Below are positions 45,871-55,166 of a DNA stretch of 64,000 bases, piece after piece. The position numbers and the translations under genes are program-made. A model generated the notes under the pieces. The model made no database searches, was not told the origin of the DNA, and saw nothing but the letters and a program-made list of their open reading frames with translations. Within the stretch, counting starts at the first letter, position 1; each line of letters opens with the position of its first letter. The DNA is from Parachlamydia acanthamoebae (GTDB lineage: Bacteria; Chlamydiota; Chlamydiia; Chlamydiales; Parachlamydiaceae), in the NCBI RefSeq assembly GCF_000875975.1, contig NZ_BAWW01000003.1, positions 221,038 through 285,037 on the forward strand, read 5' to 3'.

Positions 45871-47517
45871 TTAAGCATGTTGGTTCATTAGCTCTCCGAA
45901 CCGTTTTAAGACTTGTGAATGGTCGTTTTTATCCAAATCCACTTCGATCAGATAAAATGTTCCTCTTGCAAATACAGCGGTTTGGAGTGCTTGGTTTAAT
46001 TCCTCTTCAGTTGTAACACGTACTCCTTTTCCTCCTTCTAAAACCTGTGGAATCGCCACATAATTCCAGTCGTGGACATCATTATAAGAGCCCTCAATAA
46101 TGGGCCTTTCGGTCCCATAACCATGATTATTTAATACAATCACAATCGGATCCAATCCATATCGAACGGCAGTAGATAACTCCATGGCTGACATTTGAAA
46201 AGCACCATCTCCAACTAAAACAATCGGTCTTTGCCTTGGATTAGCTAATTGAGCTCCTATTGCCGCAGGAACAGCAAAACTTAAAGAGGCAAAATGAGCG
46301 CAGGCCATATAAGCATTTTGATGCAAAATAAGCTCCGCACTTCCAAATAAGCTATCTCCGATATCGGAAATGACCAAATGCTCAGAGGTTAAATGGGTTT
46401 GAAGGCAATCAAAAAGGCGATCGACTGTCAATCTTTGATGATTTGCCACAAATGCCTTAGGAGCCCGCTTGGCATTAGAAGGATAGTTTTGATCGAATGT
46501 TTTTTGCAGCTCGATCTTTTTCAAAAGGCCAACAAAGTCTTTGAGAAGTACTTCAGAATAATAGTGATGATTTACCTGTACTTCATGGTTAATTACAATA
46601 ATCTGATTTTTTTGATGGAATTTAGCTGTGAAAATGCCCGTGTCCAAATCATTTAAAAGAACGCCTAAGCGTAAAAGACAATCTGCAGAATTGACGTAGT
46701 TTTGAACTTCTGAATGGCTCATCCCTCCTAAATAGACACCGAGGAAATGGGAATCCCATTCGTCTATCGCAGCTTTTCCTAACAAAGTAGAGACTATCGG
46801 GATGGAAAATTTTTGGGCAAATTCCAAAACGGCATCAGCTAATCCATAACGCAAAACTTCGTGCCCTACCCAGATCACCGGGCGTTCACTTTTTTGTAAA
46901 ATCTGCGTCACATCTTCAATGGCTTCTTGCAATGCAAAGGGATCACTGGCCGAATCTAACATAAAAGCCAAGCGCCCACCTTCCATTTCAGCATCCACCT
47001 GATCTCGTGGTATCTCGATGTATACAGGCTTTTTATGGACTAAACAGGCGGTCAAGACGCGGTCTATTTCGCTTGCAAAAAGACAAGGCTCGTTCAAAAC
47101 AGTTTGAGCAATGGTAATATTTCTAAAAATATCTAGTTGTGTTGTCTCCAAATGTTTATGGAGACTTTTATTAAATAAGTGATGTAAGCGAATTTCTTTT
47201 TCCAATTCTGCCAACCCAGCCGCTCCGGAGATCACCACCAGTGGAGAGTTTTCTACATAAGCCTGAGAAAGAGCATTCACAATATTAATGCCCACTCCAT
47301 AAGTAATACATGCCACACCTAAACCTTTGATTCGTGCGTAGGCATCTGCCATATAACCTGCCGTATTTTCACGCGTGGCATTAATAAATTGAATGGTGGG
47401 ATATTTTTCGATGACTTTGTCAAAACGGAGAATATAGTCTCCTGGGATTCCAAAAATGTGTTGAACACCTTTTTGGTATAATTGCTCTAACAAATAGATC
47501 CCAACAGTTTTTTTCAT
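45871..47517 (-). CDS. ThDP-dependent 2-oxo acid decarboxylase (PDC/indolepyruvate type)
   Basis: 548 residues from ATG 47517, which has GAGGG 7 bases before it; the frame opens nine codons earlier. FGIPGDYILRFDKVIE and the cofactor-activating Glu in ATRENTAGYMADAYAR (E50) open the Pyr domain. HH at 112-113 (RLHHLFN) is the double His of non-oxidative decarboxylases rather than acetolactate synthase. The ThDP motif is GDGAFQMSAMELS through VLNNHGYGTERP. It removes CO2 from pyruvate or indole/phenylpyruvate-like acids. It is alone on its strand, and no alcohol dehydrogenase is nearby, so the exact substrate is open. Confidence 0.85.
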   Translation of the reverse strand: MKKTVGIYLLEQLYQKGVQHIFGIPGDYILRFDKVIEKYPTIQFINATRENTAGYMADAYARIKGLGVACITYGVGINIVNALSQAYVENSPLVVISGAAGLAELEKEIRLHHLFNKSLHKHLETTQLDIFRNITIAQTVLNEPCLFASEIDRVLTACLVHKKPVYIEIPRDQVDAEMEGGRLAFMLDSASDPFALQEAIEDVTQILQKSERPVIWVGHEVLRYGLADAVLEFAQKFSIPIVSTLLGKAAIDEWDSHFLGVYLGGMSHSEVQNYVNSADCLLRLGVLLNDLDTGIFTAKFHQKNQIIVINHEVQVNHHYYSEVLLKDFVGLLKKIELQKTFDQNYPSNAKRAPKAFVANHQRLTVDRLFDCLQTHLTSEHLVISDIGDSLFGSAELILHQNAYMACAHFASLSFAVPAAIGAQLANPRQRPIVLVGDGAFQMSAMELSTAVRYGLDPIVIVLNNHGYGTERPIIEGSYNDVHDWNYVAIPQVLEGGKGVRVTTEEELNQALQTAVFARGTFYLIEVDLDKNDHSQVLKRFGELMNQHA

Positions 47518-47623
47518 TCTGACCCTCTCTCTAAATTCTATCATGCAAAAATTTTAGCTTAGCATAGAGTGAATTTTGGTTGAAAAGAAGAAGAGTGATT
47601 AGGTAATATAACACCTTCTCTAT

Positions 47624-47696
47624 GGACTGATAGCTCAGCGGATAGAGCACCCGCCTTCTAAGCGGGTGGTCGTAGGTTCGAATCCTACTCAGTCCG
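47624..47696 (+). tRNA. tRNA-Arg (UCU)
   Basis: Acceptor GGACTGA pairs with TCAGTCC (47689-47695), discriminator G 47696. D arm TAGCTCAGCGGATAGAGCA, anticodon stem CCCGC/GCGGG with loop CTTCTAA (anticodon TCT at 47657-47659), T arm GTAGGTTCGAATCCTAC. No encoded CCA; T-rich sequence follows. Confidence 0.96.
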
Positions 47697-47735
47697 TCCT
47701 TTTCATCATCCTCAATCAGCATAACAAAAAATTCC

Positions 47736-48767
47736 TTAGCAAACCTTTGAAATTTCACCCATTGCCAACAAGCGAAATTGTGTTTCCGGGACATGAAATT
47801 TTTCTTTGGCATGCTGCAGGGCAGCGACCGGATCCAAATATCCCTCATCTGAAAGCTGAAAAGTCCCGTAGTGAATTCCGATGGTTAAGGGCTCTCCTAA
47901 ATCCTTAAAAGCTTGTACACTTTCCTCTGGATCCATGTGGCCATAACACATGAACCATCTTGGTTCATAAGCCCCTATAGGCAAAAATGCGAGACGAAAC
48001 GGCCCAAATTTTTCTTTGGTTTTCCGAAAAATTTCCTTACAATAGCCAGAATCACCGGGAAAATAGATATTTCCGTTAGGAGTTTGAATAACAAAAGCTC
48101 CCCACAGTGCTTTGTCACGATCAAAAATGCCTCTTGCGGACCAGTGTTGTACGGGCTCGAGATAGAGTGATATCTGATCATTAAAAGATCGACACTCCCC
48201 CCAATCCAAGGTCTTTACCTGAATTTCAGGATGCTTTTGATGGATAACTGCATCATTTCCTAAAGGAGTTAGAATCATGGGACAATCTCTGTCCCAAAGT
48301 TTTTTTAATGTTTTCAAATCTAAATGATCGTAATGATTGTGACTAACCAAAACGAGATCAATTTTGGGTAAAGAAGCAAATGGGATGCCCGGATCGCAAA
48401 CTCTTTTAATTCCTAGCCACTCATAAGGCCCAATTTTTTCAGACCAAACGGGATCAGTTAAAATGTTCATTCCTTCTGTTTGAATCAATACCGTTGAATG
48501 CCCAATAAAAGTAATAAATACATCTGCAGTCGTCACTTGGACGCGAGGTGTTTCAAAAGAAGAAACATGTACGTAGGCTGGCCACTCTTTCGGTCGTGAA
48601 TCCCACTTCCACTTCAAGAAAGAAAAAAACGAATTCGGCCTAACTTGCCAGGGATTATAGAAGATTTTCCCTGTAAAATGATCACTTTTTGGACCCTGGT
48701 AATAGCTTCTTTTGAAGTAAAAACAGAAAATCGCTAATATACATAAACTACAAAAAATGAATAACAT
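47736..48767 (-). CDS. Membrane-anchored metallo-beta-lactamase-fold hydrolase (NAPE-PLD-like)
   Basis: 343 residues. One N-terminal membrane segment (MLFIFCSLCILAIFCFYF) anchors the enzyme, then an MBL domain: FIGHSTVLIQTEGMNILTDP, the metal motif SHNHYDHLDL, VQHWSARG, FPGDSGYC and the final GIHYGTFQL His. The arrangement WSARGIFDRDKALWGAF and FGPFRLAFLPIGAYEP is typical of the NAPE-hydrolysing phospholipase D-like family, including bacterial lipid-A or phospholipid hydrolases. Substrate unproven; membrane phospholipid is a fair guess. Start at 48767 has only a weak ribosome site. Confidence 0.85.
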   Translation of the reverse strand: MLFIFCSLCILAIFCFYFKRSYYQGPKSDHFTGKIFYNPWQVRPNSFFSFLKWKWDSRPKEWPAYVHVSSFETPRVQVTTADVFITFIGHSTVLIQTEGMNILTDPVWSEKIGPYEWLGIKRVCDPGIPFASLPKIDLVLVSHNHYDHLDLKTLKKLWDRDCPMILTPLGNDAVIHQKHPEIQVKTLDWGECRSFNDQISLYLEPVQHWSARGIFDRDKALWGAFVIQTPNGNIYFPGDSGYCKEIFRKTKEKFGPFRLAFLPIGAYEPRWFMCYGHMDPEESVQAFKDLGEPLTIGIHYGTFQLSDEGYLDPVAALQHAKEKFHVPETQFRLLAMGEISKVC

Positions 48768-48880
48768 AATATTAAACCCTACGACTTACATTTTAATCAT
48801 AACGTTTTCTGCATTTTAGCCCCTTGTGTAATTCCGGCATTCCTGATTTAATGCAGATTTTGTTGTAAAAGAGAAAAATT

Positions 48881-51493
48881 ATGGATTCCAGCCCCACCCT
48901 TCTAGGAGAGCATATTCCCTCTTCCGGACAATTTTCTACTATTTCCGAAGTCATGAAGACATTTCGGAATGCTCAATTTCAGTCAAAGCCCTATCATGAG
49001 CAGCTTTTAAGCATTTCTCAAAATCTATATGAATTAATCAAAGCAGCTCCTCACGAATCTTTTTTGCTTAGTGAAGTCATTGACTTTATCGCTCAGATCA
49101 ATCAATTAAATTTCCTTAGACACCCTTACAGGCTGATGCAATTTGAATTTTGGCTTAATCAGCTTTCAGAAATATCCTATGAAGAAAATTTAGAGATACG
49201 TGCAAAAATTGTCGGAAAATATTTGCCAAGAGATGAATACCAGGTTTTCTTTCCAATTGGAATGGGCAAAACTTACGAAGGAACCCATTTTGTCTCTGCT
49301 CACCATTCGCCAGATATAGATACTATGATCGCTTCTTTTTGGGGTTGGATCGATGCTTTCGCTGCTCGTGTGGGAGATGCTCTCCATATTTGGAGCCTAC
49401 CGGGAGGGCCTCCAGATTCTCCTGTCACCCAACTTTTTCAACGACTTCTTGGCAAGGAAGTATTTTCAGTGACCTGCCGCACTTCTGATCGGCTGACTTT
49501 AGCGGGAATGGATATGGTAACCCGCAAAAATATGATTCAAAAATCCCCAGATGCCTTAGTTTCTTCATTTAGCCACAGTAGCTCAGGGAACGCTGTTTTG
49601 TTGGTTGATCAAAATAATTATTTGGGAGATTGGAGAGCTGACGACGTTGAAGAAATCCAGCAGGTTCTCATTTTTTTCACTTCCTGCCTACGCTGGTTTG
49701 AAAACAAACTTTATTACTTGCTTGTTTCCCTTTTTGCTGAAGAAAATATTCAACAAAAAGATATTCCCGTGCTTGTTAATAAAATTTTTACACACCTCAT
49801 TGAAGAAGCAGAACCCGCCAAAGAATTAAATGAAAAACAAAATCTTGAACTTAATCAATTCCTGATTCATATAATTGGCGTAAAAAAAGGGATAAAGGGA
49901 ACTTTTGAAGAATTATTAAATGCTTTAAAAGATTTAAATTTAACGGACTTTTACGATTTTTATCATCGCTTTTTGGCTCTTGAACAATCTGATTTATTTG
50001 GATCTTCAGGACATATTGATGAAAACCGCACCAAGATTTTTAAGTATCTGCAAACTTTATTTCAAGAGATGCCAAACGGAATTCAGCGCGTTTATAATTA
50101 TTGCAACCGACTAGATATTGTGATGCAAATTAAGCATCTTGTTTTTAACAAAATACCTCACACCATTTCTCTACAAACAGATGTTGAAAATATTCGGGCT
50201 AAAATACAGGATTACGATTATCTTTCAGTCGTCATCCCTGATCAAACTGGAAACGTTTTTCCTGTGGGTGTGGTCTGGGCAAAAGATATCCGAAAAACAT
50301 TTTTAGGAACGGTAACTTTTAGAGATTTCTGCAATCTCGAAGAAGTTCATATGGCTTCCTATTTGAACGTGATCAGTGTCGTCGACCATCACAAATCCTC
50401 GCTAAAAACCTCTTCAACTCCCATGGTGTTGATCGGTGATACGCAATCTTGTAATGTCTTAGTTGCCGAGCAAACTTTCCACATTAACAATAAATATAGC
50501 CTTGGGAATCGCACTGGAACGGAAATCCAAGAGGAAATACACACACTTTATATAGACGCTCCTTCTCCTCTTAACAATCGTTTACTCAAACGCTTGCTAG
50601 ATAGACGCATTGCTTCCCAAACAAAAGGATCTTATTATATTCATCCACAACGGGAATTTATTGAATATTTTTGCTTTTTACACGCGATCTTTGATGATAC
50701 CGACCTTTTAACAAAGGTATCCGCGAGAGATGTGGAATGTGTAGCTTCTCTTCTTAACAAAATGAAATCGTTGGTAGAAAAAAAAGAGGTGGAAATCATC
50801 TATTTAGAAGATATTCCACGCGATAAATCTTTTGCTCAAAAAGCAGCTAAAAGAATTCTGCAAAATACTGATACTCATTCAGTTTACAAGAAAATTTACG
50901 CTCTAAAAGAAGAAGAAATAGAGGCAAGCCTCCATCTTTGCATGAAAGGCCAAATGACAAATCTATTTGCGGATACTAAAGAACAGAATGGATGTTGTCG
51001 CGTTGGACAAACAAAGATTTTTCGATCTAATTATCCATCATTTGCAAATGTTGCAAGCATTTTACAAAAATACTGGATCGATACTGCGACACAAGTAAAC
51101 CAACAATTTCCACAAATCGATTTGCATTTACACATGATCAGCACTATTCCAAGTGCTGATGAAGTTTTCTGTGGAAAAGTAGACCCACCTTCTCATCAAG
51201 ATGAAATATGGTTTTGGGTCCCCGATCGCCAGGAAGCGTATGATCATCTCATTCGCTTTTTAACGGCATTTCAATCTACTCCTGTAATTGTAGACAATCA
51301 ATTAAACCTAGAAATTCAAGGGTCACAAGCAGCGCAACTTCAGCTTATTTTCTCAAATCACTTTAGCCAGGTTCCTCTTGTCCACACACATGAAAATCAA
51401 GAACAAACTTTCGCAATTTTAAGGTTTAGAGCGGGATCTATAAATTCCCGCAAGGCTATGATTTCACCTTACCTGCCTCGTTTACTCACGTAA
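48881..51493 (+). CDS. Divergent DHH-family phosphoesterase-like protein
   Basis: 870 residues, far longer than the usual 300-550 residues of DHH proteins. FVSAHHSPDIDTMIASFWGW (D145, D147) matches DHH motif I, and VISVVDHHKSSLKTSS (D502, H503, H504) the DHH signature; between them lies an inserted helical block of about 300 residues. LVDQNNYLGDW (about 245) may be motif II and DTQSCNVLVAEQ, the GSTATL-like segment. The C-terminus (from about 740) resembles a DHHA2-like substrate domain. Relatives are manganese pyrophosphatases and exopolyphosphatases or cyclic-dinucleotide phosphodiesterases; which of these, if any, cannot be said. Stand-alone, convergent with the KH protein gene. Confidence 0.65.
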   Translation: MDSSPTLLGEHIPSSGQFSTISEVMKTFRNAQFQSKPYHEQLLSISQNLYELIKAAPHESFLLSEVIDFIAQINQLNFLRHPYRLMQFEFWLNQLSEISYEENLEIRAKIVGKYLPRDEYQVFFPIGMGKTYEGTHFVSAHHSPDIDTMIASFWGWIDAFAARVGDALHIWSLPGGPPDSPVTQLFQRLLGKEVFSVTCRTSDRLTLAGMDMVTRKNMIQKSPDALVSSFSHSSSGNAVLLVDQNNYLGDWRADDVEEIQQVLIFFTSCLRWFENKLYYLLVSLFAEENIQQKDIPVLVNKIFTHLIEEAEPAKELNEKQNLELNQFLIHIIGVKKGIKGTFEELLNALKDLNLTDFYDFYHRFLALEQSDLFGSSGHIDENRTKIFKYLQTLFQEMPNGIQRVYNYCNRLDIVMQIKHLVFNKIPHTISLQTDVENIRAKIQDYDYLSVVIPDQTGNVFPVGVVWAKDIRKTFLGTVTFRDFCNLEEVHMASYLNVISVVDHHKSSLKTSSTPMVLIGDTQSCNVLVAEQTFHINNKYSLGNRTGTEIQEEIHTLYIDAPSPLNNRLLKRLLDRRIASQTKGSYYIHPQREFIEYFCFLHAIFDDTDLLTKVSARDVECVASLLNKMKSLVEKKEVEIIYLEDIPRDKSFAQKAAKRILQNTDTHSVYKKIYALKEEEIEASLHLCMKGQMTNLFADTKEQNGCCRVGQTKIFRSNYPSFANVASILQKYWIDTATQVNQQFPQIDLHLHMISTIPSADEVFCGKVDPPSHQDEIWFWVPDRQEAYDHLIRFLTAFQSTPVIVDNQLNLEIQGSQAAQLQLIFSNHFSQVPLVHTHENQEQTFAILRFRAGSINSRKAMISPYLPRLLT

Positions 51494-51526
51494 CAAGTCA
51501 CCCGGCTTTGTTGCCAAAAGACAATT

Positions 51527-51778
51527 TTATTCTGCCGGCTTGCCGTTTTCTTCTAGGATTTCCAAGTTAACGCGAATCCCATTACGACTTGCGACAGACA
51601 TTAATAAGGTACGAATCGCATTGATTGTTTTTCCTTTTTTCCCGATAATTTTTCCGATATCGGATTTTTCAACCGAAAGTTCGATAATTAGAGTTTGAGT
51701 TCCTCCAATTTCATTAATTTTAACCTTATCTGGGTGATCCACAAGGTTTTTGACAATGTATGCCACAAATTCTTTCAT
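51527..51778 (-). CDS. khpA: KhpA-like KH-domain RNA-binding protein
   Basis: 83 residues from ATG 51778 (GAGGA 7 bases upstream); the frame runs 20 codons further but lacks a site. A single KH domain fills it: EFVAYIVKNLVDHPDKVKIN, then the GxxG loop in IGKIIGKKGKTINAIR, and a final strand VNLEIL. Members bind RNA with partner KhpB and affect sRNA and cell-division gene expression. The neighbouring KhpB gene is not in the window. Confidence 0.9.
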   Translation of the reverse strand: MKEFVAYIVKNLVDHPDKVKINEIGGTQTLIIELSVEKSDIGKIIGKKGKTINAIRTLLMSVASRNGIRVNLEILEENGKPAE

Positions 51779-52112
51779 AATTCGATCCTCATTCAAGTGT
51801 GAATAGGTTAATAAAAGTTTTTCGGTATATCCTGACAATCAGTTTGCTGGTCTGTCAGTATATGCACACAATCTTTTAAGTGTTCATATCTTATCGAGCA
51901 GGTTGTTATTATCTTTTTACATTAAGATAAACGACTAATCAATTCTTCCCTACAAATAGAGACATCAACTAATCCCCACTCCCTAATTACAAGATTAACT
52001 GATTATTTCGTTATTAATCTACAGAAAAAATTAGCAAAACAATTGCCTTCTTAAGCCAAAAATTTAACCTCCTAACTAGTTTTATATTAAAGGGATATAA
52101 TCTTAGAATTTA
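51779..52112. other. Gap upstream of khpA
   Basis: 334 bases between the start of khpA and the stop of dtd, both on the minus strand. AT-rich, no open frame with a ribosome site. It should hold the khpA promoter and the dtd end; no clear terminator hairpin with a T tract was seen. Nothing else recognised. Confidence 0.4.
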
Positions 52113-52550
52113 CTATCCTTCAAGAATTAAAGTTACAGGACCATCATTAATTAGTGAAACTTCCATTTGCGCTCCAAACTTTCCTTCTTGAATTGTGCCT
52201 AATATTTCTTTAATTTCTTTCGAAAATTTTTCATAAATAGGTAACGCATGTGAAGCTGGAGCCGCTTCAAAAAAATCAGGACGTCTTCCATTCATACAGT
52301 TTCCATACAATGTAAACTGACTGACAAGTAGAAGCTCTTTTCTTGTTTCCAAGAGAGAATGGTTCATTTTGCCATCTGCATCTTCAAAAATACGCAAATC
52401 AGCCAACTTCCGACTCAAGCGTGTTGTTTGCTCTGGGCGATCTTGACGATGAATTCCAATTAAAACTAAGCACCCCGCTCCAATTTGTCCAATAGTCGCT
52501 TGGCTAACACTGACAGATGCCTGCCTAACTCGCTGAACGACTAACCGCAT
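52113..52550 (-). CDS. dtd: D-aminoacyl-tRNA deacylase
   Basis: 145 residues, standard length. N-terminal MRLVVQRVRQASVSV, catalytic-site motifs LLLVSQFTLYGNCMNGRRPDF and the closing NDGPVTLIL (GPVT). It frees tRNAs mischarged with D-amino acids or glycine. It overlaps the end of rluD by 10 bases, so the two are translationally coupled. Confidence 0.96.
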   Translation of the reverse strand: MRLVVQRVRQASVSVSQATIGQIGAGCLVLIGIHRQDRPEQTTRLSRKLADLRIFEDADGKMNHSLLETRKELLLVSQFTLYGNCMNGRRPDFFEAAPASHALPIYEKFSKEIKEILGTIQEGKFGAQMEVSLINDGPVTLILEG

Positions 52551-53500
52551 TTTTCAGTCCTTTCCAGCATCGCTTTTTTTCTCAAACATTCTTCCATATC
52601 CGCTGGTAGAGGGGCTTCGACCTCAATTTTCTGCTGAGTAATCGGATGAATGAACGCGAGTTTTCGCGCATGAAGCATCTGTCGTTCGGCCCGATAGCGC
52701 ATATTCACTTGCTTACTACCATAAATTGAATCCCCCAAAATGGGATGCCCTTTATGTTTTAAATGCACGCGAATTTGGTGAGTTCTTCCTGTAGAAAGAA
52801 TCAATTTAGCCAGACAAATTTCATTCCCAACTTCTAAAGTTTCACAAAACGTTAGTGCCTCTTTCCCATCTTCACGCACAGTCATTTGTTTTCGATGAAC
52901 GGGGTGTCGACCGATTGGCCAATTGAGCTCGCAATTTCCTGGATTTCCTAAACAAATCGCCCAATATTCTTTATAAACCTGCCGCGCGGCAAATAATTCC
53001 ATTAACTTTTGTTGGACGGAGAGAGTTTTTGCTGCGACAAGTACTCCTGAGGTTTCTTTATCTAATCGATGAACAATTCCAGGACGTATAGAATCTACTG
53101 AAGCATCCGACAAAGAATAGCCACAATGGTAAAGCAAAGCATTCACAAAAGTCCCTGTCCAATTACCTGGAGCGGGATGCACAACCATCCCAACGGGTTT
53201 ATTGATAATGAGCAGATGCTCATCTTCATATAAAATATTTAAGGGAATCTGCTCTGGAATTAAATCTATTTCAGGCGCTGCTGCAAAAAATAACTCGACA
53301 TCATCGCCCACATTAGGCTTAAAGCGCTTTTTTACTGGTTCGCCATTTAAGAGGACAAGCCCCTTTTCTATTAACATTTGAAAATAGGTTCTAGACCCAT
53401 TACTTTTATAGCGGTCTGCAAGGACTTTATCTAAGCGGATGCCTGCTTCCATTTCTTGAATAATAAAACTTGCGCCGTCTTCAATTTCATCAAACTTCAT
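52541..53500 (-). CDS. rluD: RluD-family 23S rRNA pseudouridine synthase
   Basis: 319 residues. N-terminal S4 RNA-binding domain (about 15-75, GIRLDKVLADRYKSNGSRTY), then the RluA-type catalytic domain with GIVHRLDKETSGVLVAAK, where the Asp of HRLD is the nucleophile, and ILSTGRTHQIRVHLKHKGHP. RluD makes pseudouridines 1911, 1915 and 1917 in helix 69 of 23S rRNA; whether this paralogue targets exactly those positions is inferred from the S4 domain and length. Confidence 0.93.
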   Translation of the reverse strand: MKFDEIEDGASFIIQEMEAGIRLDKVLADRYKSNGSRTYFQMLIEKGLVLLNGEPVKKRFKPNVGDDVELFFAAAPEIDLIPEQIPLNILYEDEHLLIINKPVGMVVHPAPGNWTGTFVNALLYHCGYSLSDASVDSIRPGIVHRLDKETSGVLVAAKTLSVQQKLMELFAARQVYKEYWAICLGNPGNCELNWPIGRHPVHRKQMTVREDGKEALTFCETLEVGNEICLAKLILSTGRTHQIRVHLKHKGHPILGDSIYGSKQVNMRYRAERQMLHARKLAFIHPITQQKIEVEAPLPADMEECLRKKAMLERTEKCG

Positions 53501-53603
53501 GAGTGCCTATTCTTCACATTTTTGATGCCAATAATAATAACTTAAATGAAAGAATATTTCATTCATTTTTTGAATAGAATGAAAGGATTTTGCAAAATAA
53601 GAG

Positions 53604-53891
53604 CTAACGAGTGATTGGAAATAAATAAAGAGGAAATTCCCGGCAAGGATAATGGGGATTTATTTTTTTAAGAAGACTATAAATATGTTCTTCTAAAAGC
53701 TCTAATTGCGTTAAATCCGTCACACCTTCGATCGATTTTCCCAGATATTTTTTCTTTCGATGGTAAACTTCAGTTAAATAATCGCCTTCTTTTTGGATAA
53801 AAATGCGAAGAATTTCGGGATTAATCTCTGATAGACTTTCAGAAAACTGAAAATCAACATGAAAACCCAAGAAAAGATGGGCAGCTAGCAT
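53604..53891 (-). CDS. Small conserved-looking hypothetical protein
   Basis: 95 residues. A perfect AGGAGG lies 7 bases before ATG 53891, the best ribosome site of the small genes, which supports a real gene. Helical centre with LTEVYHRKKKYLGKS and LTQLELLEEHIYSLLKKI. No signal peptide and no family recognised. It follows the Ser/Thr-rich protein gene by 37 bases and is probably cotranscribed with it. Confidence 0.6.
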   Translation of the reverse strand: MLAAHLFLGFHVDFQFSESLSEINPEILRIFIQKEGDYLTEVYHRKKKYLGKSIEGVTDLTQLELLEEHIYSLLKKINPHYPCREFPLYLFPITR

Positions 53892-53928
53892 AGACTTACC
53901 TCCTCTTTTCTTGTATCGAAGATAGGAA

Positions 53929-54204
53929 TTATCCGCTAGCGCTCTGTGCGTCTCTCATCATTTTTTTCAGACGATCTTGGTGCGCTTTCATCTCATTACA
54001 AATGTTCATTGCGATCCCTTGCATCATCGCATTGTAAACTTTTGGCGCTTTCTTTTTAAGATCAGCCAAAGAATTAATGCTGGTGGTGGAAGTATAATTT
54101 CCAGTAGTCCCTGTGGCAGTTGTTGAAGTCGTTGAGGATGTGGAGGTAGATGAGCTAGTAGAAGCTACAGGAGTCGCAGCTTGAGGATTAGCTGATTCGG
54201 ACAT
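53929..54204 (-). CDS. Small protein with Ser/Thr-rich head and helical tail
   Basis: 91 residues, GGGGG site 5 bases before ATG. The first 45 residues are almost only Ser, Thr, Ala and Gly (STSSSTSTSSTTSTTATG), the rest a helical unit SLADLKKKAPKVYNAMMQG followed by NICNEMKAHQDRLKKMMRDA. A disordered polar N-terminus in front of an amphipathic helix is what type III substrates and needle-type components look like, but I cannot match it to a named family. Cotranscribed with the 95-residue protein. Confidence 0.6.
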   Translation of the reverse strand: MSESANPQAATPVASTSSSTSTSSTTSTTATGTTGNYTSTTSINSLADLKKKAPKVYNAMMQGIAMNICNEMKAHQDRLKKMMRDAQSASG

Positions 54205-54362
54205 AATTCCCCCTTTTGTGGAGACAAAATCTTAAAAAATCAAATCAATAACTAAATCGAGCTATTATATGATCTTCTTTGTTATTATTATATCTCAAAA
54301 AATGATTATTTTCAAGGTGTTGCGCGCTCAAAATCTCTTTGTCTATTAGTGATACAATAAAC

Positions 54363-55166
54363 ATGCCACATATTGAAGTTGCCCCTAAAATACGACTCTT
54401 TGTGGAAGACCAAGGCTCTGGAAAACCTGTGGTTTTTTTACATGGGTGGCCATTTGACCATCAGCTTTTTACCCATCTCATCCCTTTTCTCCCAGGCTGC
54501 CGTTTCATTGGGGTGGATTTACGTGGATATGGGAAATCTGACAAGCCAGATGCTTTATATTCCTACGATCTTTTTGCTCGCGACCTCTCTAAAATTCTTG
54601 CCTACTTAGACCTTAAAAACGTCTCTTTAGTCGGTTTTTCCATGGGAGGGGCTGTCGCGCTGCACTATGTCCATCGATATGCGACTGAATGCATAAAGAA
54701 ATTGGTTTTAATCGCTCCTACAGCTCCTTGCTATGTCAAAAAATCTGACTATCCTTATGGTTTTGAAATCTCTTCTCTCGATCGTTTTGACCAAGCTTGC
54801 CAAACCAACCACCCTCTTTTGTTACGTCATTTTTTGAATCAGTTTTTTTCCCAAAAAAATCCTCAAACCCAGCAATTCAGTAAGTGGCTTCATCAATTAG
54901 GACAACAAGCATCCATGCAAGCGATGTTAATGAGTCTTAACCAAATGCGAGATATTGATCTACGCCCTATTTTAAAATATATTTCCATTCCGACAGCTAT
55001 TTTCCATGCAAAAAATGATTTAATTTGTCCTTTTACTTTTGGGGAACAACTGCACCATGCAATTAAAAATTCACAATTCGTGCATTTTGAAAAAAGTGGA
55101 CATGGATTATTTTTTGAAGAAAAAGAAAAATTTTGTGACGAACTGCTTAAATTTGTACACGCATGA
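54363..55166 (+). CDS. Alpha/beta hydrolase
   Basis: 267 residues from ATG 54363; a TTG at 54339 is in frame but less likely. Oxyanion segment VVFLHGWPFDHQLF, RFIGVDLRGYGKSDKP, the nucleophile elbow VGFSMGGAVALHY, acid in FHAKNDLICPF and final His in KSGHGLFFEEKE make a complete catalytic triad. An esterase or haloperoxidase-like activity is likely, substrate unknown. The stop overlaps the recO start (ATGA), so the two are coupled. Confidence 0.88.
   Translation: MPHIEVAPKIRLFVEDQGSGKPVVFLHGWPFDHQLFTHLIPFLPGCRFIGVDLRGYGKSDKPDALYSYDLFARDLSKILAYLDLKNVSLVGFSMGGAVALHYVHRYATECIKKLVLIAPTAPCYVKKSDYPYGFEISSLDRFDQACQTNHPLLLRHFLNQFFSQKNPQTQQFSKWLHQLGQQASMQAMLMSLNQMRDIDLRPILKYISIPTAIFHAKNDLICPFTFGEQLHHAIKNSQFVHFEKSGHGLFFEEKEKFCDELLKFVHA

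Noticed and set aside
47531..47848. 105-codon minus-strand frame containing DGLSRIRTYDHPLRRRVLYP
   Set aside because: Antisense reading of tRNA-Arg and the end of the hydrolase gene.
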